Assembly (NCBI GenBank): GCA_033765305.1
Contig: JANRID010000050.1
Coordinates: 19,403 to 83,402 of the forward strand
From: RDXT01 sp033765305
GTDB taxonomy: Bacteria; Bacteroidota; Bacteroidia; J057
Reading direction: 5' to 3'
DNA: 64,000 nt
Positions within the stretch are counted from its first letter, which is position 1, and each line of letters begins with the position of its first letter. The notes under the pieces were generated by a model that saw nothing but the letters and a program-made list of their open reading frames with translations, made no database searches and was not told where the DNA came from. The position numbers were made by a program, and so were the translations under genes. This document shows positions 24,485-35,733 of the stretch, in pieces.

Positions 24485-24928
24485 TCACTGGGTGACGATC
24501 ACCGCCTGGCCGTGGTTGAGGGAGATGATCCGCATCGCGTAGGCGACGGACTCGAACTCAGCCTGCTGGGCTACGCGCAGGACCACCACGCCTTTGCCCA
24601 CAGGTGCGCGCCGGATGGCGTCGCTGATGAGCAGCACCAGCTCTTCGCGCTGGGCGAGGGCTTTGCCGTTCCAGCTGAACTGGCCGCCGGGGCCGATGCT
24701 CACGACATAAGGCGCCGATGCCGGCGGCAGGCCGCTGGCAGGCATCGAAACAGAGAAGGACTGCATGGCTTCGCCGCGTTCGGCGTCGCTGGCGAGCACA
24801 TAGTCGATTTCGGAGAACGCGCTGGTCCAGATCGGAGCCAGATTCTGGGCCTGGGTGCGGGAAACTTGCATCAGCAGCAGCACCAGGCCGGCGGAGAGGA
24901 AACGGAGGAGGGACTTGCCGGCTTCCAT
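24485..24928 (-). CDS. ExbD periplasmic-domain-like secreted protein, 147 aa
   Basis: The start at 24928 gives a signal peptide (SLLRFLSAGLVLLLMQVSRT, then QAQ) and lies below a promoter box; ATG 24970 would nearly coincide with the transcription start. The mature part follows the ExbD/TolR periplasmic pattern (YVVSIGPGGQFSWNGKALAQ, REELVLLISDAI, VVVLRVAQQAEFESVAYAM) but lacks the membrane helix with the essential Asp. It may be an ExbD paralogue that works without the ion channel. Directly downstream of exbD. Confidence 0.6.
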   Translation of the reverse strand: MEAGKSLLRFLSAGLVLLLMQVSRTQAQNLAPIWTSAFSEIDYVLASDAERGEAMQSFSVSMPASGLPPASAPYVVSIGPGGQFSWNGKALAQREELVLLISDAIRRAPVGKGVVVLRVAQQAEFESVAYAMRIISLNHGQAVIVTQ

Positions 24929-24977
24929 ATGAAAGGTATTACGGCGCAATGCACGGGTGATTCCGGACATTGCGCCG

Positions 24978-24985
24978 CAAATATA
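24978..24985 (-). promoter_or_regulatory. -7 promoter box TATATTTG
   Basis: TATATTTG on the minus strand fits TAnnTTTG exactly and sits 50 bp upstream of the ATG at 24928. The -33 element is not obvious. It would allow the ExbD-like gene to be expressed separately from exbB-exbD. Confidence 0.45.
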
Positions 24986-25023
24986 CGACGAAAACCGCAG
25001 AGATGCCTGCTGCGCAATCGTCG

Positions 25024-25425
25024 TCATTCTTTTTTGGTCAGAATCACAATCTTGCCCTCATACTCAGCCACCAGGCCCATGACGAAGGCGGCATCGTCGA
25101 AGATGACCTTCTTGTCCACCCGGAGCGTGACGGATTTGGCGTCTTCTTCTGCGTCTTTGAGGGCCTTGCTGATGAGGTCGCGGAGCTCTTCGCGGTCCTT
25201 GAGCGGCTGGTCGCCCCAGTAGTACTGGCCGTCCACCGTCACGGTGACGTAGTTTTTGCCGGGACTGGGCTTGTCGGAGTTGCTGGTAGGCAGATCGACC
25301 TGAATCGTGGCCTGTTTGACAAAGCTGGAAGTGAGCAGGAAGTAGATGAGCAGCAGGAACACCATGTCGGACATGGAGGCGAAGCTGAACTCTACGCTGG
25401 GGCGGTGACTGCGTTTGAGCGCCAT
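25024..25425 (-). CDS. exbD: ExbD/TolR family biopolymer transport protein, 133 aa
   Basis: A single N-terminal membrane helix carries the essential Asp: FASMSDMVFLLLIYFLLTSS. The periplasmic domain follows (KNYVTVTVDGQYYWGDQPLK, VTLRVDKKVIFDDAAFVMGL, ending KIVILTKKE). With ExbB it forms a proton-driven inner-membrane motor that energises TonB receptors or a related Tol-type system. Lies 54 bp downstream of exbB, same operon. Confidence 0.9.
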   Translation of the reverse strand: MALKRSHRPSVEFSFASMSDMVFLLLIYFLLTSSFVKQATIQVDLPTSNSDKPSPGKNYVTVTVDGQYYWGDQPLKDREELRDLISKALKDAEEDAKSVTLRVDKKVIFDDAAFVMGLVAEYEGKIVILTKKE

Positions 25426-25479
25426 AGGGATGCAGTAGGTAAATTGCTGAAAATCAGGATATACGCATCAGGCTGCGCC

Positions 25480-26166
25480 TCAGTTGGCGGGCTCCTGCAG
25501 CAGGTCGATGAAGTCGGTGGAGGTAATCTCCATCTTCAGCACCACCTTGTTGATCATGGCCGTGAGGATGTTGTAGAAGAAGTAGGCCGGAATGCCCACG
25601 ATGAGGCCCGCAGCCGTGGTGATCATGGCCTCGGAGATGCCGCTGGCCAGATCGGTAGGGCTGGGATTGCCGCCGGTGGAGACGATGGAGTTGAAGGCGT
25701 CGATCATCCCCAGCACGGTGCCGAAGAAGCCGAGCATCGGGGCGGCACCGGCCACGGTGGCCAGCAGCGAGAGCCGCCGCTCCAGCCGGAAGACTTCCAG
25801 CTGGCCTACATTCTCGATCGAAGCCTCGATGTCTTTCAGGCTGGCCGTGCCCAGGCGGCTGATCCCCTTGTGGATCATGCGCGCGAAGGGGTTGTTCTGC
25901 GCTTCGCACAGCCCTTTGGCTGCGTCCAGGTTGCCCGAGAGCACATGCTTGCGCACCTGCTTCATCAGTTCCTCCGAGTCCGCATTGGCCTTGCGGATGG
26001 TGAGATAGCGTTCGACAAAGATGAAAATGGCCATGACCAGCAGTGCGCCGATCGGAATCATCGTCCAGCCGCCGGCCACGATGGTGTCCCAGAGGGTTTT
26101 AGTGGCTACAGACGACGCAGGCGATGCCGGCACAGGAGAAGCAACAGTTTGAAGCAGGATCCACAT
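25480..26166 (-). CDS. exbB: MotA/TolQ/ExbB proton channel protein, 228 aa
   Basis: Three membrane helices: about 34-52 (MIPIGALLVMAIFIFVERYL), 139-160 (GAAPMLGFFGTVLGMIDAF) and 180-202 (AAGLIVGIPAYFFYNILTAM). The G-x-x-x-x-L-G-x-x-G-T-V-x-G-M motif is diagnostic of the TolQ/ExbB channel family. It pairs with exbD downstream. It would supply energy for TonB-dependent uptake such as the receptor at 40050; the link is by function, not genome position. Confidence 0.9.
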   Translation of the reverse strand: MWILLQTVASPVPASPASSVATKTLWDTIVAGGWTMIPIGALLVMAIFIFVERYLTIRKANADSEELMKQVRKHVLSGNLDAAKGLCEAQNNPFARMIHKGISRLGTASLKDIEASIENVGQLEVFRLERRLSLLATVAGAAPMLGFFGTVLGMIDAFNSIVSTGGNPSPTDLASGISEAMITTAAGLIVGIPAYFFYNILTAMINKVVLKMEITSTDFIDLLQEPAN

Positions 26167-26248
26167 AGCGTAGGTATCAGGCCGGTAAAAATAGAACTAC
26201 CGGCGAATTTTTCAACGAAATATTGCATTTCGGGTTGGTAGAATACCG

Positions 26249-26284
26249 AAAAAACAGGGCGCCTTCCCGAAAAAAGGCGCCCTG
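26249..26284 (-). terminator. Intrinsic terminator of secDF
   Basis: cagggcgcctt (26255-26265) pairs with aaggcgccctg (26274-26284), 11 bp perfect. On the minus strand it is followed by TTTTTT (26254..26249). It lies 22 bp beyond the secDF stop. Confidence 0.88.
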
Positions 26285-26306
26285 AACCGGTGTTACAGCA
26301 GCATGA

Positions 26307-29300
26307 TCACGCTTTGGCGGGCGCAGGCTCCGGTGCCGGCTTCTTCCCCTTCAGCGTATCGAGCGCTACGGCGCTGGCTACGAAGATCGAGGAATAGGTG
26401 CCGAAGCCGATGCCCAGGATCAGCGCGATGACGAAACCCCGGATGGAGTCGCCGCCGAACACCAGCAGCGAAAACGCCGAGAGCAGCGTCGTAAACGAGG
26501 TCACCAGCGTACGGCTGATCGTCTCGTCGATGGCCATGTTGAATGCCTGGCTCAGTTCGATGCCCTTGTGCTCCCGCAGCTTCTCCCGGATCCGGTCGAA
26601 GACTACCACGGTATCGTTGATCGAGTAGCCGATGATGGTCAGAATGGCTGCGATGAAGGTCTGGTTCACCTCCACAAAGGGCAGATTCAGCACGCTCAGC
26701 AGCGAGAAGACCCCGAGCACGATGAGCACGTCATGGAAGAGCGACGCTACGGCCCCGAGACTGAACTGCCACTTATTGAAGCGCAGCAGGATATAGAGGA
26801 AGATCATCACCAGCGAGGCGGCCACCGAAAGCAGGGCTGCATTGCGGATGTCCGCTGCCACGGTCGGGCCCACGTCCTGGATCTCCAGCACCTCCGCTTT
26901 GAGCTGGCTGAAGTTCTGCTTCAGGCCGTCATGCATCTGGTTTGTAATCTGGGTGGTGGCGTCGCGGTCCGCTACGCGGTAGGAGGTTGTGATGAGCACC
27001 TGGTTGTCCGACTGCAGGGTCTTGATGATCGGCTCGTTGTTGCTGAAGGCAGCCGTCAGGTCGCGGCGCATGGTGTTGATGTCCGAGTTGGAGAGCGGGG
27101 CGCGCGAGCCGTCCTGGTTGGTGAAGGCCACTTTGTACTGGCGGCCGCCCTGGAAGTCCACCCCGGTTTTGAATCCAAGGGTCAGCATCGACGCCAGCGC
27201 GATGACCGTCAGTATGCCGGATACGATGTAAAAGCTGCGCTTCCGCTCGGACATTTTCAGCTTCACATTGTCGAAGAGGCCCACCGTCCACGTGCGGCCG
27301 AAGTCCAGGTTGCTGGCGCCTCGGTTGGCGAAGTATTCCAGCATCAGGCGGGTGATGATCAGCGCGGAAATCAGCGAGGTCACAATCCCGATCATCAGCG
27401 CCACGGCAAAGCCCCGCACCGGACCTACGCCGAAGATGTACAGCACCAGGCCCGTGAGGAAGGTGGTGATGTTGGAGTCCATCACGGAGGAGAAAGCGTG
27501 CTGGAAGCCCGCTTTGACGCTGGCTTTCAGCGTTTTTTCATTGCGCAGCTCCTCCCGGATCCGCTCGAAGATCAGCACGTTCGCATCCACAGCCATCCCG
27601 ATCGTCAGTACGATGGCCGCGATGCCCGGCAGCGTGAGCACGATGGTGAAGGCGGCGGAGCAGCCGAGGATGAAGAGGATGTTGGCAAACAGGGCCACAT
27701 CGGCGATGAGGCCGGCGCGGTCGTAGTAGAGCCACATGAAGAGCATCACGATGACCACGGCGCCGATGAAGGAGAAGAGGCCGTTGTTGATGTTTTCGGC
27801 ACCCAGGCTCGGGCCTACGGTTTCCTCGCCTTCGATGCGGGCCGGCACCGGCAGCTGGCCGGCCTTCAGCACGTTGCCCAGGTCTTTCGCCTCGTCGATC
27901 GTGAAGTCGCCGGCGATCTGCGAGCTTCCGCCGCGGATGGCCTCATTCACCACCGGGTAGGAGTACACCATGTTGTCGAGCATGATGGCCACGTGCTTGC
28001 CCACATTGGCGCCTGTGATGCGCGCCCAGTCGGTGGCGCCTTCCGGGGTCATGTTCATGGTCACCACAGGCTTGCCGCTCAGCGGGTCGAAGTCCTGGCG
28101 GGCCGTAGCCACCTGGTCGCCGTCGAGCACGGGGCCGCCGTCATCCACAAGGGCCACCAGGCCGTAGGCGTCGGATTCGGGGCTCATGGCTTTGAATTCC
28201 CAGGCAAAACGCATGTTCGGGGGAACCAGGGCGCGCACGTCGTCGCGGCGGAAGATGGTGTTGATGGCGGCGGTATCCTTGGAGAGGGCGGCGCCTACCT
28301 GCGGGGTATTGGAGCCGGCCTGGGCCAGGGCGTTGTAGTCGGCAGGCTGCAGCAGGGCAAAGAGCGGGTTCTCGCGGCGGAATTCCTCGCGCTTGCGCTC
28401 CTGCTCTTCCGGGGAAAGCTGGTCGAAAGGCGTCTCGGACGAGTCGCTGTTGACCAGCGCATCGGTGGAGGTGGTGCCGGCGCTGTCCGTGCGGGCGGTA
28501 TCGGCCTGGGCGACGGACTGCGTGCTGTCGGCGGCCGTGGCGGTGGAATCCGCCGGGTTTTCGAGCGCTTTCAGCTTGGTGTTGATTTCCAGCAGCACCG
28601 GATAGGCGTCGCGCCAGGAGTAGGTGGTGTAAAACTCCAGCTTGGCCGTGCTGCGCAGCAGGCGGCGCACCCGCTCGGGCTCTTTCACGCCCGGCAGTTC
28701 CAGGAGGATGCGGCCCGTGGTGCCCTGCTTCTGGAGGTTGGGCGACGTCACCCCGAACTGGTCGATCCGGGTCCGGATGATGTTGAAGGTCCGGTCGATG
28801 GCGGATTCCGCTTCGCGGGTGAGGATGGTGGCCACCTCGTCGTCCGGGGTGCTGATGCTGATGCCCAAGTCTTCATCCGAAAACATCTGGCCGAGCTTGC
28901 GGTTGGGCTCCAGCTGTTTCATGCAGTCCACAAACAGGGGCACGAAGGAATTGGATTCCGTTTTCTGCTTTTCCTTGGCGCAGGCGAGCGCGCGGATGAG
29001 GCTGGAGTCGGACGGATTGGATGCCATCTGGCGGATCACGTCGTCCACCCCTACCTCCAGCGTCACGAACATGCCCCCTTGCAGGTCGAGGCCCAGGGTA
29101 AAGGAGCGTTCGACCGCCGTCTTGCGGGTGTCCATGAAGTCCTGGTCGGCCAGGAGCGCATCGTACTCGCGCTGGATGACGGAGTCGGCGGCGTTCCACT
29201 GGGCTTTGTTGGGCTTGGCAGCCACGAGTTCCTGATACGCCTTCGTCACGCCGTTCAGCTTCGAGTCGGAGTTGAACTGCACAAAGGTGTAATACAGGTT

Positions 29301-29360
29301 GTAGGCGCAGATTGCCGAGAAGACAATCAGCAGAAAAATGACGGTATTCTTATTACGCAT
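26307..29360 (-). CDS. secDF: SecD-SecF fusion protein translocase subunit, 1017 aa
   Basis: Start at 29360 (MRNKNTVIFLLIVFSAICAY) gives the first membrane helix; the longer frame only adds a basic stretch. SecD part: FTLGLDLQGGMFVTLEVG, a periplasmic P1 domain with RILLELPGVKEPERVRRLLR, and a membrane block with GMAVDANVLIFERIREEL. SecF part starts near GFKTGVDFQGGRQYKV and has INDTVVVFDRIRE. A Ser/Thr/Asp-rich insert (TDSAGTTSTDALVNSDSSET) sits in the SecD periplasmic region. It uses proton force to pull secreted proteins across the inner membrane, matching the many secreted proteins nearby. SecDF fusion is usual in Bacteroidota. Confidence 0.95.
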   Translation of the reverse strand: MRNKNTVIFLLIVFSAICAYNLYYTFVQFNSDSKLNGVTKAYQELVAAKPNKAQWNAADSVIQREYDALLADQDFMDTRKTAVERSFTLGLDLQGGMFVTLEVGVDDVIRQMASNPSDSSLIRALACAKEKQKTESNSFVPLFVDCMKQLEPNRKLGQMFSDEDLGISISTPDDEVATILTREAESAIDRTFNIIRTRIDQFGVTSPNLQKQGTTGRILLELPGVKEPERVRRLLRSTAKLEFYTTYSWRDAYPVLLEINTKLKALENPADSTATAADSTQSVAQADTARTDSAGTTSTDALVNSDSSETPFDQLSPEEQERKREEFRRENPLFALLQPADYNALAQAGSNTPQVGAALSKDTAAINTIFRRDDVRALVPPNMRFAWEFKAMSPESDAYGLVALVDDGGPVLDGDQVATARQDFDPLSGKPVVTMNMTPEGATDWARITGANVGKHVAIMLDNMVYSYPVVNEAIRGGSSQIAGDFTIDEAKDLGNVLKAGQLPVPARIEGEETVGPSLGAENINNGLFSFIGAVVIVMLFMWLYYDRAGLIADVALFANILFILGCSAAFTIVLTLPGIAAIVLTIGMAVDANVLIFERIREELRNEKTLKASVKAGFQHAFSSVMDSNITTFLTGLVLYIFGVGPVRGFAVALMIGIVTSLISALIITRLMLEYFANRGASNLDFGRTWTVGLFDNVKLKMSERKRSFYIVSGILTVIALASMLTLGFKTGVDFQGGRQYKVAFTNQDGSRAPLSNSDINTMRRDLTAAFSNNEPIIKTLQSDNQVLITTSYRVADRDATTQITNQMHDGLKQNFSQLKAEVLEIQDVGPTVAADIRNAALLSVAASLVMIFLYILLRFNKWQFSLGAVASLFHDVLIVLGVFSLLSVLNLPFVEVNQTFIAAILTIIGYSINDTVVVFDRIREKLREHKGIELSQAFNMAIDETISRTLVTSFTTLLSAFSLLVFGGDSIRGFVIALILGIGFGTYSSIFVASAVALDTLKGKKPAPEPAPAKA

Positions 29361-29459
29361 GGAAAGATAAGTTCCTGTAAATGAGAAAATAAGACGTAAT
29401 GCTCGCTTCCGCGGCGGACGCGGAGCGGGGTGCATCTGGCAGGCAGCATGCAGGGCGGA

Positions 29460-29792
29460 TCAGGCGCCGGGGGCGCGGGGCGCGCAGGCCGGATCGAAGG
29501 GGCTGCGCCCGCAGGCTGCCGGCAGGGCAGGGGAGGGGCGGTCCGCTTCGGCGGAGACAAGGGGGAAAATGGACGGAACAGGCTGCGCAACTGCCTGATG
29601 GTCATCTGCTTCTGCACTGAACACCGCCAGCGGCGAAGCAGCTTCGCAGCTTTGGGAATTGCGGGCCGCCACCTCGGCAATCACGCGGAAGTAATGGCGG
29701 TAGAAATCCTGCTTGTTCAGTTTGAACAAGAGAATTCCCGCCAGCGGCACTGCCGCGACCGCGAGCCAGTAGGATGGGCGGAGCCGGATCAT
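29460..29792 (-). CDS. Small hypothetical membrane protein, about 110 aa
   Basis: ATG at 29792 (MIRLRPSYWLAVAAVPLAGI) starts a membrane helix, then a soluble part (LNKQDFYRHYFRVIAEVAAR) and a low-complexity Ala/Pro-rich tail. No family recognised. It lies between secDF and a serine hydrolase, both minus strand. Possibly real because of the helix and clear soluble segment, but codon and length evidence is weak. Confidence 0.4.
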   Translation of the reverse strand: MIRLRPSYWLAVAAVPLAGILLFKLNKQDFYRHYFRVIAEVAARNSQSCEAASPLAVFSAEADDHQAVAQPVPSIFPLVSAEADRPSPALPAACGRSPFDPACAPRAPGA

Positions 29793-29858
29793 CAGGGCAG
29801 CAAATATAGGAAACGGCTGCACAGCGTGCAAGCGATTGGCAGATTGACGGAATCCGGA

Positions 29859-30893
29859 TCACTCTGCAGCCGGGGGCATCCCCAGGCGCGCCCGCAGGGC
29901 GCCGAGGATCCGCCGCTCTTCGCTGAAGGCCATGACGAGCGCTTCGTCTGCCCAGTCGAGGTTTTCGAGCAGAATCAGGCTGGTCTGCGAAGCCGGGTAG
30001 TACGCATTCAGCGTGATGAAGCCCGGCACGTACCCGCTGTGGCCCAGCTCCGCCGGCGGCTCGCCGCCGAGGCGCTGGATGCCGTATCCGTAGCCCACCT
30101 CGCCCCAGAGAAAATGCCCGCGTGCCGCGTGCGCCTGGGTCATGAGCTGGTAGCTGCTGCGGCTCAGCAGGCTTCCGCCGTGCAGCGCCTCGTTCCAGCG
30201 GAGCAGATCCCCGGCCGTGGACACCAGCAGGCCCGCAGGCACGTAGGCGGGGCTGGCAGGCACAGGCTCGCGCACCGGCGTGCCGTCTGCTTGGCGCACA
30301 TATCCGCGCACCCGGCGCCGGACCGCCCGGCTGGGATATGCGGAGCGCCGCATGCCGCAGATCCGGAAGAGATCCTCTGCCTGCCGGGCGTAGGAACGCC
30401 CGCCCGCCTGCTCCGCCATGCGCCCCAGCACCTCGTAGCCCAGCCCGGAGTAGGCAAACCGGCTGCCCGGCGGAAACGCCAGCGGCTGGCCGTAGCCTTG
30501 CACGCCGGCGGTATGGGTCAGCAACTGGTGCGCCGTCACGGAATCGGCCCAGGCCGGCAGCGCCGGATCACAGCGTCTCGCGGGCGCGTGCAGGTCCAGC
30601 AGGCCCGCATCCGCAAGGCGCAGGATGAGCACCGCCGTGATCTGCTTGCTCACCGAGCCGATGACAAAGTGCTGCTGCGCCGGCATGGGGCGCAGCCGGA
30701 GGGGGTCGGCGTAGCCGCGCACGCGCAGCACCGGCGGCGCACCGCCGCTGCGCAGCAGCGCCACGCCGTTGAAGGGGCGCTGCCCGGCGGCATCGAGAAC
30801 GGAGTCCAGCCAGGCGGCGTCGGGCAGCGGCTGGGCGGCTGCGGAGGCGGGCACGCAGCACATCAGCAGCATGCGGAACAGGATCTTGCGCAT
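29859..30893 (-). CDS. Serine hydrolase, beta-lactamase family, secreted, 344 aa
   Basis: Start at 30893: MRKILFRMLLMCCVPASAAA is a signal peptide; the longer frame upstream is not needed. Catalytic S-x-x-K is in IGSVSKQITAVLIL and a Tyr motif in FAYSGLGYEVLGRM (YSG). QLLTHTAGVQGYG and the late ELGHSGYVPGF support the family. Unlike the serine hydrolase at 13239 it has the standard LLTHT loop. Periplasmic hydrolase of unknown substrate; divergent from the FG-GAP lipoprotein gene, 111 bp apart. Confidence 0.85.
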   Translation of the reverse strand: MRKILFRMLLMCCVPASAAAQPLPDAAWLDSVLDAAGQRPFNGVALLRSGGAPPVLRVRGYADPLRLRPMPAQQHFVIGSVSKQITAVLILRLADAGLLDLHAPARRCDPALPAWADSVTAHQLLTHTAGVQGYGQPLAFPPGSRFAYSGLGYEVLGRMAEQAGGRSYARQAEDLFRICGMRRSAYPSRAVRRRVRGYVRQADGTPVREPVPASPAYVPAGLLVSTAGDLLRWNEALHGGSLLSRSSYQLMTQAHAARGHFLWGEVGYGYGIQRLGGEPPAELGHSGYVPGFITLNAYYPASQTSLILLENLDWADEALVMAFSEERRILGALRARLGMPPAAE

Positions 30894-30963
30894 CGGAGGG
30901 GATTCAGGACCGGCGCGCAATATCCGCAGGGCCGCCGGATCCGCAAGCGCCGGCGGCGCATTT

Positions 30964-30973
30964 CCGTAACATC
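30964..30973 (+). promoter_or_regulatory. CCGTAACATC motif upstream of haem/FG-GAP lipoprotein
   Basis: Shares CCGTAACAT with sites upstream of the DUF1573 gene (34841) and the TonB receptor (39990), in the same orientation and 31 bp before the ATG here. The G-T-A-A-C core resembles ECF-sigma -35 elements; this is inference. Confidence 0.4.
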
Positions 30974-31004
30974 TGCGTAACCTGCCGGTGCTAGCTTGCG
31001 CCCG

Positions 31005-32513
31005 ATGAGAACCTGGTTTCTGCTGGCCGCCGGCCTCGCCGCAGCGGGCGCGCTGCTCGCTGCCTGCCATTCCCCTGCCGTGCCGCTGCCCGATGGCGCC
31101 GTGCTGGCCCGTACCCATTGCGCCAGCTGCCATGCGCTGCCGGAGCCTTCGCTGCTCGGCAAGGATGCCTGGCGCGAGCATGTGCTGCCCCGGATGGGGT
31201 ACCTCTACGGCATCTTCCCCGACACGGCCCTGCGCCGCCAGCTGCTGGCCGACACCCTCGGAGGCCAGGCCGTGCGCGCTGCGGGCCTGTTTCCGCCCAG
31301 TCCGGTGATCGATACGGCGGTCTGGAACCGCATCTGCGCCTATTACCTCGCCGCAGCGCCCGATACGCTGCCCCGCCCGGCGGCGGCGGCCCCGCAGCCG
31401 CTCACGCAGTTCCGGGTCCGGATTCCGGCCTACCGCTTTTCGCCGCCCTCCAGCACGATGGCCCGCTTTGCGCCCGGCGGCGGCATCCTGCTTGGCGATG
31501 CGCATACAGGAAGCATCTATCAGTTTGACAGCCAGCTGAATATGCGCCAGGCGGCTGCGCTGGGCGAAGGCCCGGTCTGGGCCGAGGCGCTGAGCGATGC
31601 CCTGCTGGTGACCGTGATGGGCTCTTTTTCGCCCACCGATGCCGCTTCAGGGTCCGTGGTGGCGCTGTCGGACCGGCGGCAGACTGTGCTCGGCGGCCTG
31701 CAGCGCCCCGTCCATACGCAGACCGATGATTTCAACGGCGACGGCAAGGCCGATCTGCTGGTCTGCGAATTTGCCAAATGGACCGGAAAGCTCGCCTGGT
31801 GGGAGTTCAAGGGGCCGGGGCAGTTTGAGCCGCATGTGCTGCGTGCGGGTCCGGGCGCCTTGCGCGCCTACGTGCGCGACTTCAACCGCGACCAGCGGCC
31901 CGACATCATCGCGCTCTTCGGCCAGGGCGATGAAGGCGTGAGCATCTGGTACAACGAGGGCCATGGCGTTTTCCGCGAGGAGCGCGTGCTGCGCTTTCCC
32001 GCGTCCTGGGGCTCCAGCTTCCTGGATCTCGTGGATTTCAACGGCGACGGGCATGAGGATCTCCTCTATACCGCCGGCGACAACGCCGATTATCCGCCGG
32101 TCCTGAAGCCGTATCACGGCATCCGCATCTACCTCAACGACGGGCAGAACCGCTTCACCGAGTCTTTTTTCTATCCGATGCATGGCGCCTACGGGGCGGC
32201 GGCCCGCGATTTCGACGGCGACGGCGACCTGGACCTGGCGGCAGTATCCTTTTTTCCGGATTTTCAGCAGGCGCCTGCCTCCGGGTTTCTGTACCTCGAA
32301 AACCGGGGGGCGGAAGGCTTCGTGCCCTTCACCTTTCCGGAAGCGGTCCGGGGCCGCTGGATCACGCTTGATGCCGGCGACCCCGACGGCGACGGCGACC
32401 AGGACCTGCTGCTGGGCTCGATGGCGTTTGAAGTCGTGCCGCCCAGCCCGCTGCTGGGCCAGTGGGTGGAGGAAGGCATCCCGTTTGTGTGGCTCGAAAA
32501 CCGGCAGAAGTAG
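31005..32513 (+). CDS. Lipoprotein with haem-c motif and FG-GAP/VCBS repeats, 502 aa
   Basis: ATG 31005 yields a lipoprotein signal (MRTWFLLAAGLAAAGALLAA then Cys). Residues about 36-55 hold CASCH, a c-type haem attachment site. The rest is a beta-propeller of FG-GAP/VCBS repeats with Ca-binding D-x-N/D-G-D motifs (DFNGDGKADLLV, DFNRDQRPDIIA, DFNGDGHEDLLY, DFDGDGDLDLAA, DPDGDGDQDLLL). It would sit on the periplasmic face or cell surface. Single haem plus propeller suggests an electron-transfer or binding role, unproven. No upstream partner. Confidence 0.85.
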   Translation: MRTWFLLAAGLAAAGALLAACHSPAVPLPDGAVLARTHCASCHALPEPSLLGKDAWREHVLPRMGYLYGIFPDTALRRQLLADTLGGQAVRAAGLFPPSPVIDTAVWNRICAYYLAAAPDTLPRPAAAAPQPLTQFRVRIPAYRFSPPSSTMARFAPGGGILLGDAHTGSIYQFDSQLNMRQAAALGEGPVWAEALSDALLVTVMGSFSPTDAASGSVVALSDRRQTVLGGLQRPVHTQTDDFNGDGKADLLVCEFAKWTGKLAWWEFKGPGQFEPHVLRAGPGALRAYVRDFNRDQRPDIIALFGQGDEGVSIWYNEGHGVFREERVLRFPASWGSSFLDLVDFNGDGHEDLLYTAGDNADYPPVLKPYHGIRIYLNDGQNRFTESFFYPMHGAYGAAARDFDGDGDLDLAAVSFFPDFQQAPASGFLYLENRGAEGFVPFTFPEAVRGRWITLDAGDPDGDGDQDLLLGSMAFEVVPPSPLLGQWVEEGIPFVWLENRQK

Positions 32514-32628
32514 GTGCCGCAGGCTTGAAAGCCACTAAACCGCCACTTTCAGGAAGGCACAGCCCGTCTGCAGCCCAACTCCCTCAAGGGGGCTCTCACG
32601 CACTACCCCCCCCTCGCTCCCAGTCTTC

Positions 32629-34743
<2,115 letters not shown>

Positions 34744-34840
34744 GGGAACAGATTGATCGTAATATACAGATGAATACGGACGTCCGCCGCAAAGGATGTC
34801 AGGCCGGAGGCGAAACAAATTTGGGTAAATCGCAACGAAT

Positions 34841-34850
34841 CCGTAACATT
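34841..34850 (+). promoter_or_regulatory. CCGTAACATT motif upstream of DUF1573 gene
   Basis: CCGTAACATT, then TGATTT 5 nt further on. The TonB-receptor upstream region (39990) has the same decamer followed by TGATTT after 4 nt. It ends 56 bp before the ATG. Candidate shared promoter or operator. Confidence 0.45.
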
Positions 34851-34906
34851 ATCGTTGATTTCCGAGAATTGACTTTTCTCATCCTCCTTCACCAAACCAG
34901 ATTACC

Positions 34907-35713
34907 ATGCGCTCAATCGTACGTGGATTCGCTGTGCTGATGATGCTCGCCATCCTCGCGGGCCAGCCGGTCCTTGCGCAGCAGCCTGCCAAGCAGAATG
35001 TGAAAAAAGAACTGGTGCAGATCGTCCAGGAGCTTCCGGCCGATGTGCAGCAGGAAGTGCTCGAATACGCCCGCCGCAAGCAGGAGGCGGTCAAGCGCGC
35101 TGCGGCTGCGCTTGAAACCCCGGCGCCCGCCGTGGCCGGCACGCCTGCGCCCGCAGTGCCCGCTGCCGCGCCTGCGCAGCCCCAGGCACCCCAGCAGGCC
35201 CAGGCTGCGCCCCAGCCCAAGCCGGCCCAGCCGGCTCCGGTCCAGCCCCAGGCCATCCAGCTCACCCCGCAGTCGGGCGGCGTAGCGGCCCCGCCCAGCG
35301 TAGCAGAAGCAGCGCCTGCCGCTCCGGCAGCGCCTGCCCAGCCCGAATACCTGTCCGAGGCCATGAACCTGCCCCAGACCGTGATCGAATGGGCCTCCAT
35401 CGACTACGACTACGGCAAGGTGGAAGCCGGCAAAACCGTCACCTATGTATATAAGGTGAAAAACACCGGCAGCAACCCCCTCAAGCTGACGCGGGTGAAG
35501 GCCTCCTGCGGCTGCACCACGCCCGAATGGAGCAAGGACCCCATTCCGCCCGGCGGCGAAGGCTTCGTGAAGGCTTCGTTCAACACCACGGGCCGCAGCG
35601 GCTACCAGGCCAAGACGATTACCGTCACCGGCAACTTCCCCACCAACAATGCGGTGCTGAAGCTGCACGGCGAGGTGCTTGCAGCCCCTGCGCCTGCCGG
35701 CGCGCCCCGCTGA
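34907..35713 (+). CDS. DUF1573 domain protein with Pro/Ala/Gln-rich linker, secreted, 268 aa
   Basis: Signal peptide (MRSIVRGFAVLMMLAILAGQ...VLAQQ). A helical segment (ELVQIVQELPADVQQEVLEY) is followed by about 75 residues of Pro/Ala/Gln low complexity, then the DUF1573 Ig-like domain: IDYDYGKVEAGKTVTYVYKV, KNTGSNPLKLTRVKASCGCT, PIPPGGEGFVKASFNTTGRS. DUF1573 is common in secreted Bacteroidota proteins and of unknown function. The CGC pair could be redox active or metal binding. Own transcription unit, with a hairpin 20 bp after the stop. Confidence 0.85.
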   Translation: MRSIVRGFAVLMMLAILAGQPVLAQQPAKQNVKKELVQIVQELPADVQQEVLEYARRKQEAVKRAAAALETPAPAVAGTPAPAVPAAAPAQPQAPQQAQAAPQPKPAQPAPVQPQAIQLTPQSGGVAAPPSVAEAAPAAPAAPAQPEYLSEAMNLPQTVIEWASIDYDYGKVEAGKTVTYVYKVKNTGSNPLKLTRVKASCGCTTPEWSKDPIPPGGEGFVKASFNTTGRSGYQAKTITVTGNFPTNNAVLKLHGEVLAAPAPAGAPR

Positions 35714-35733
35714 TCCCGGCTGTCCGCAGCCAG

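Noticed and set aside
26568..29384. 938-codon plus-strand ORF
   Set aside because: Antisense to secDF; no family motif.
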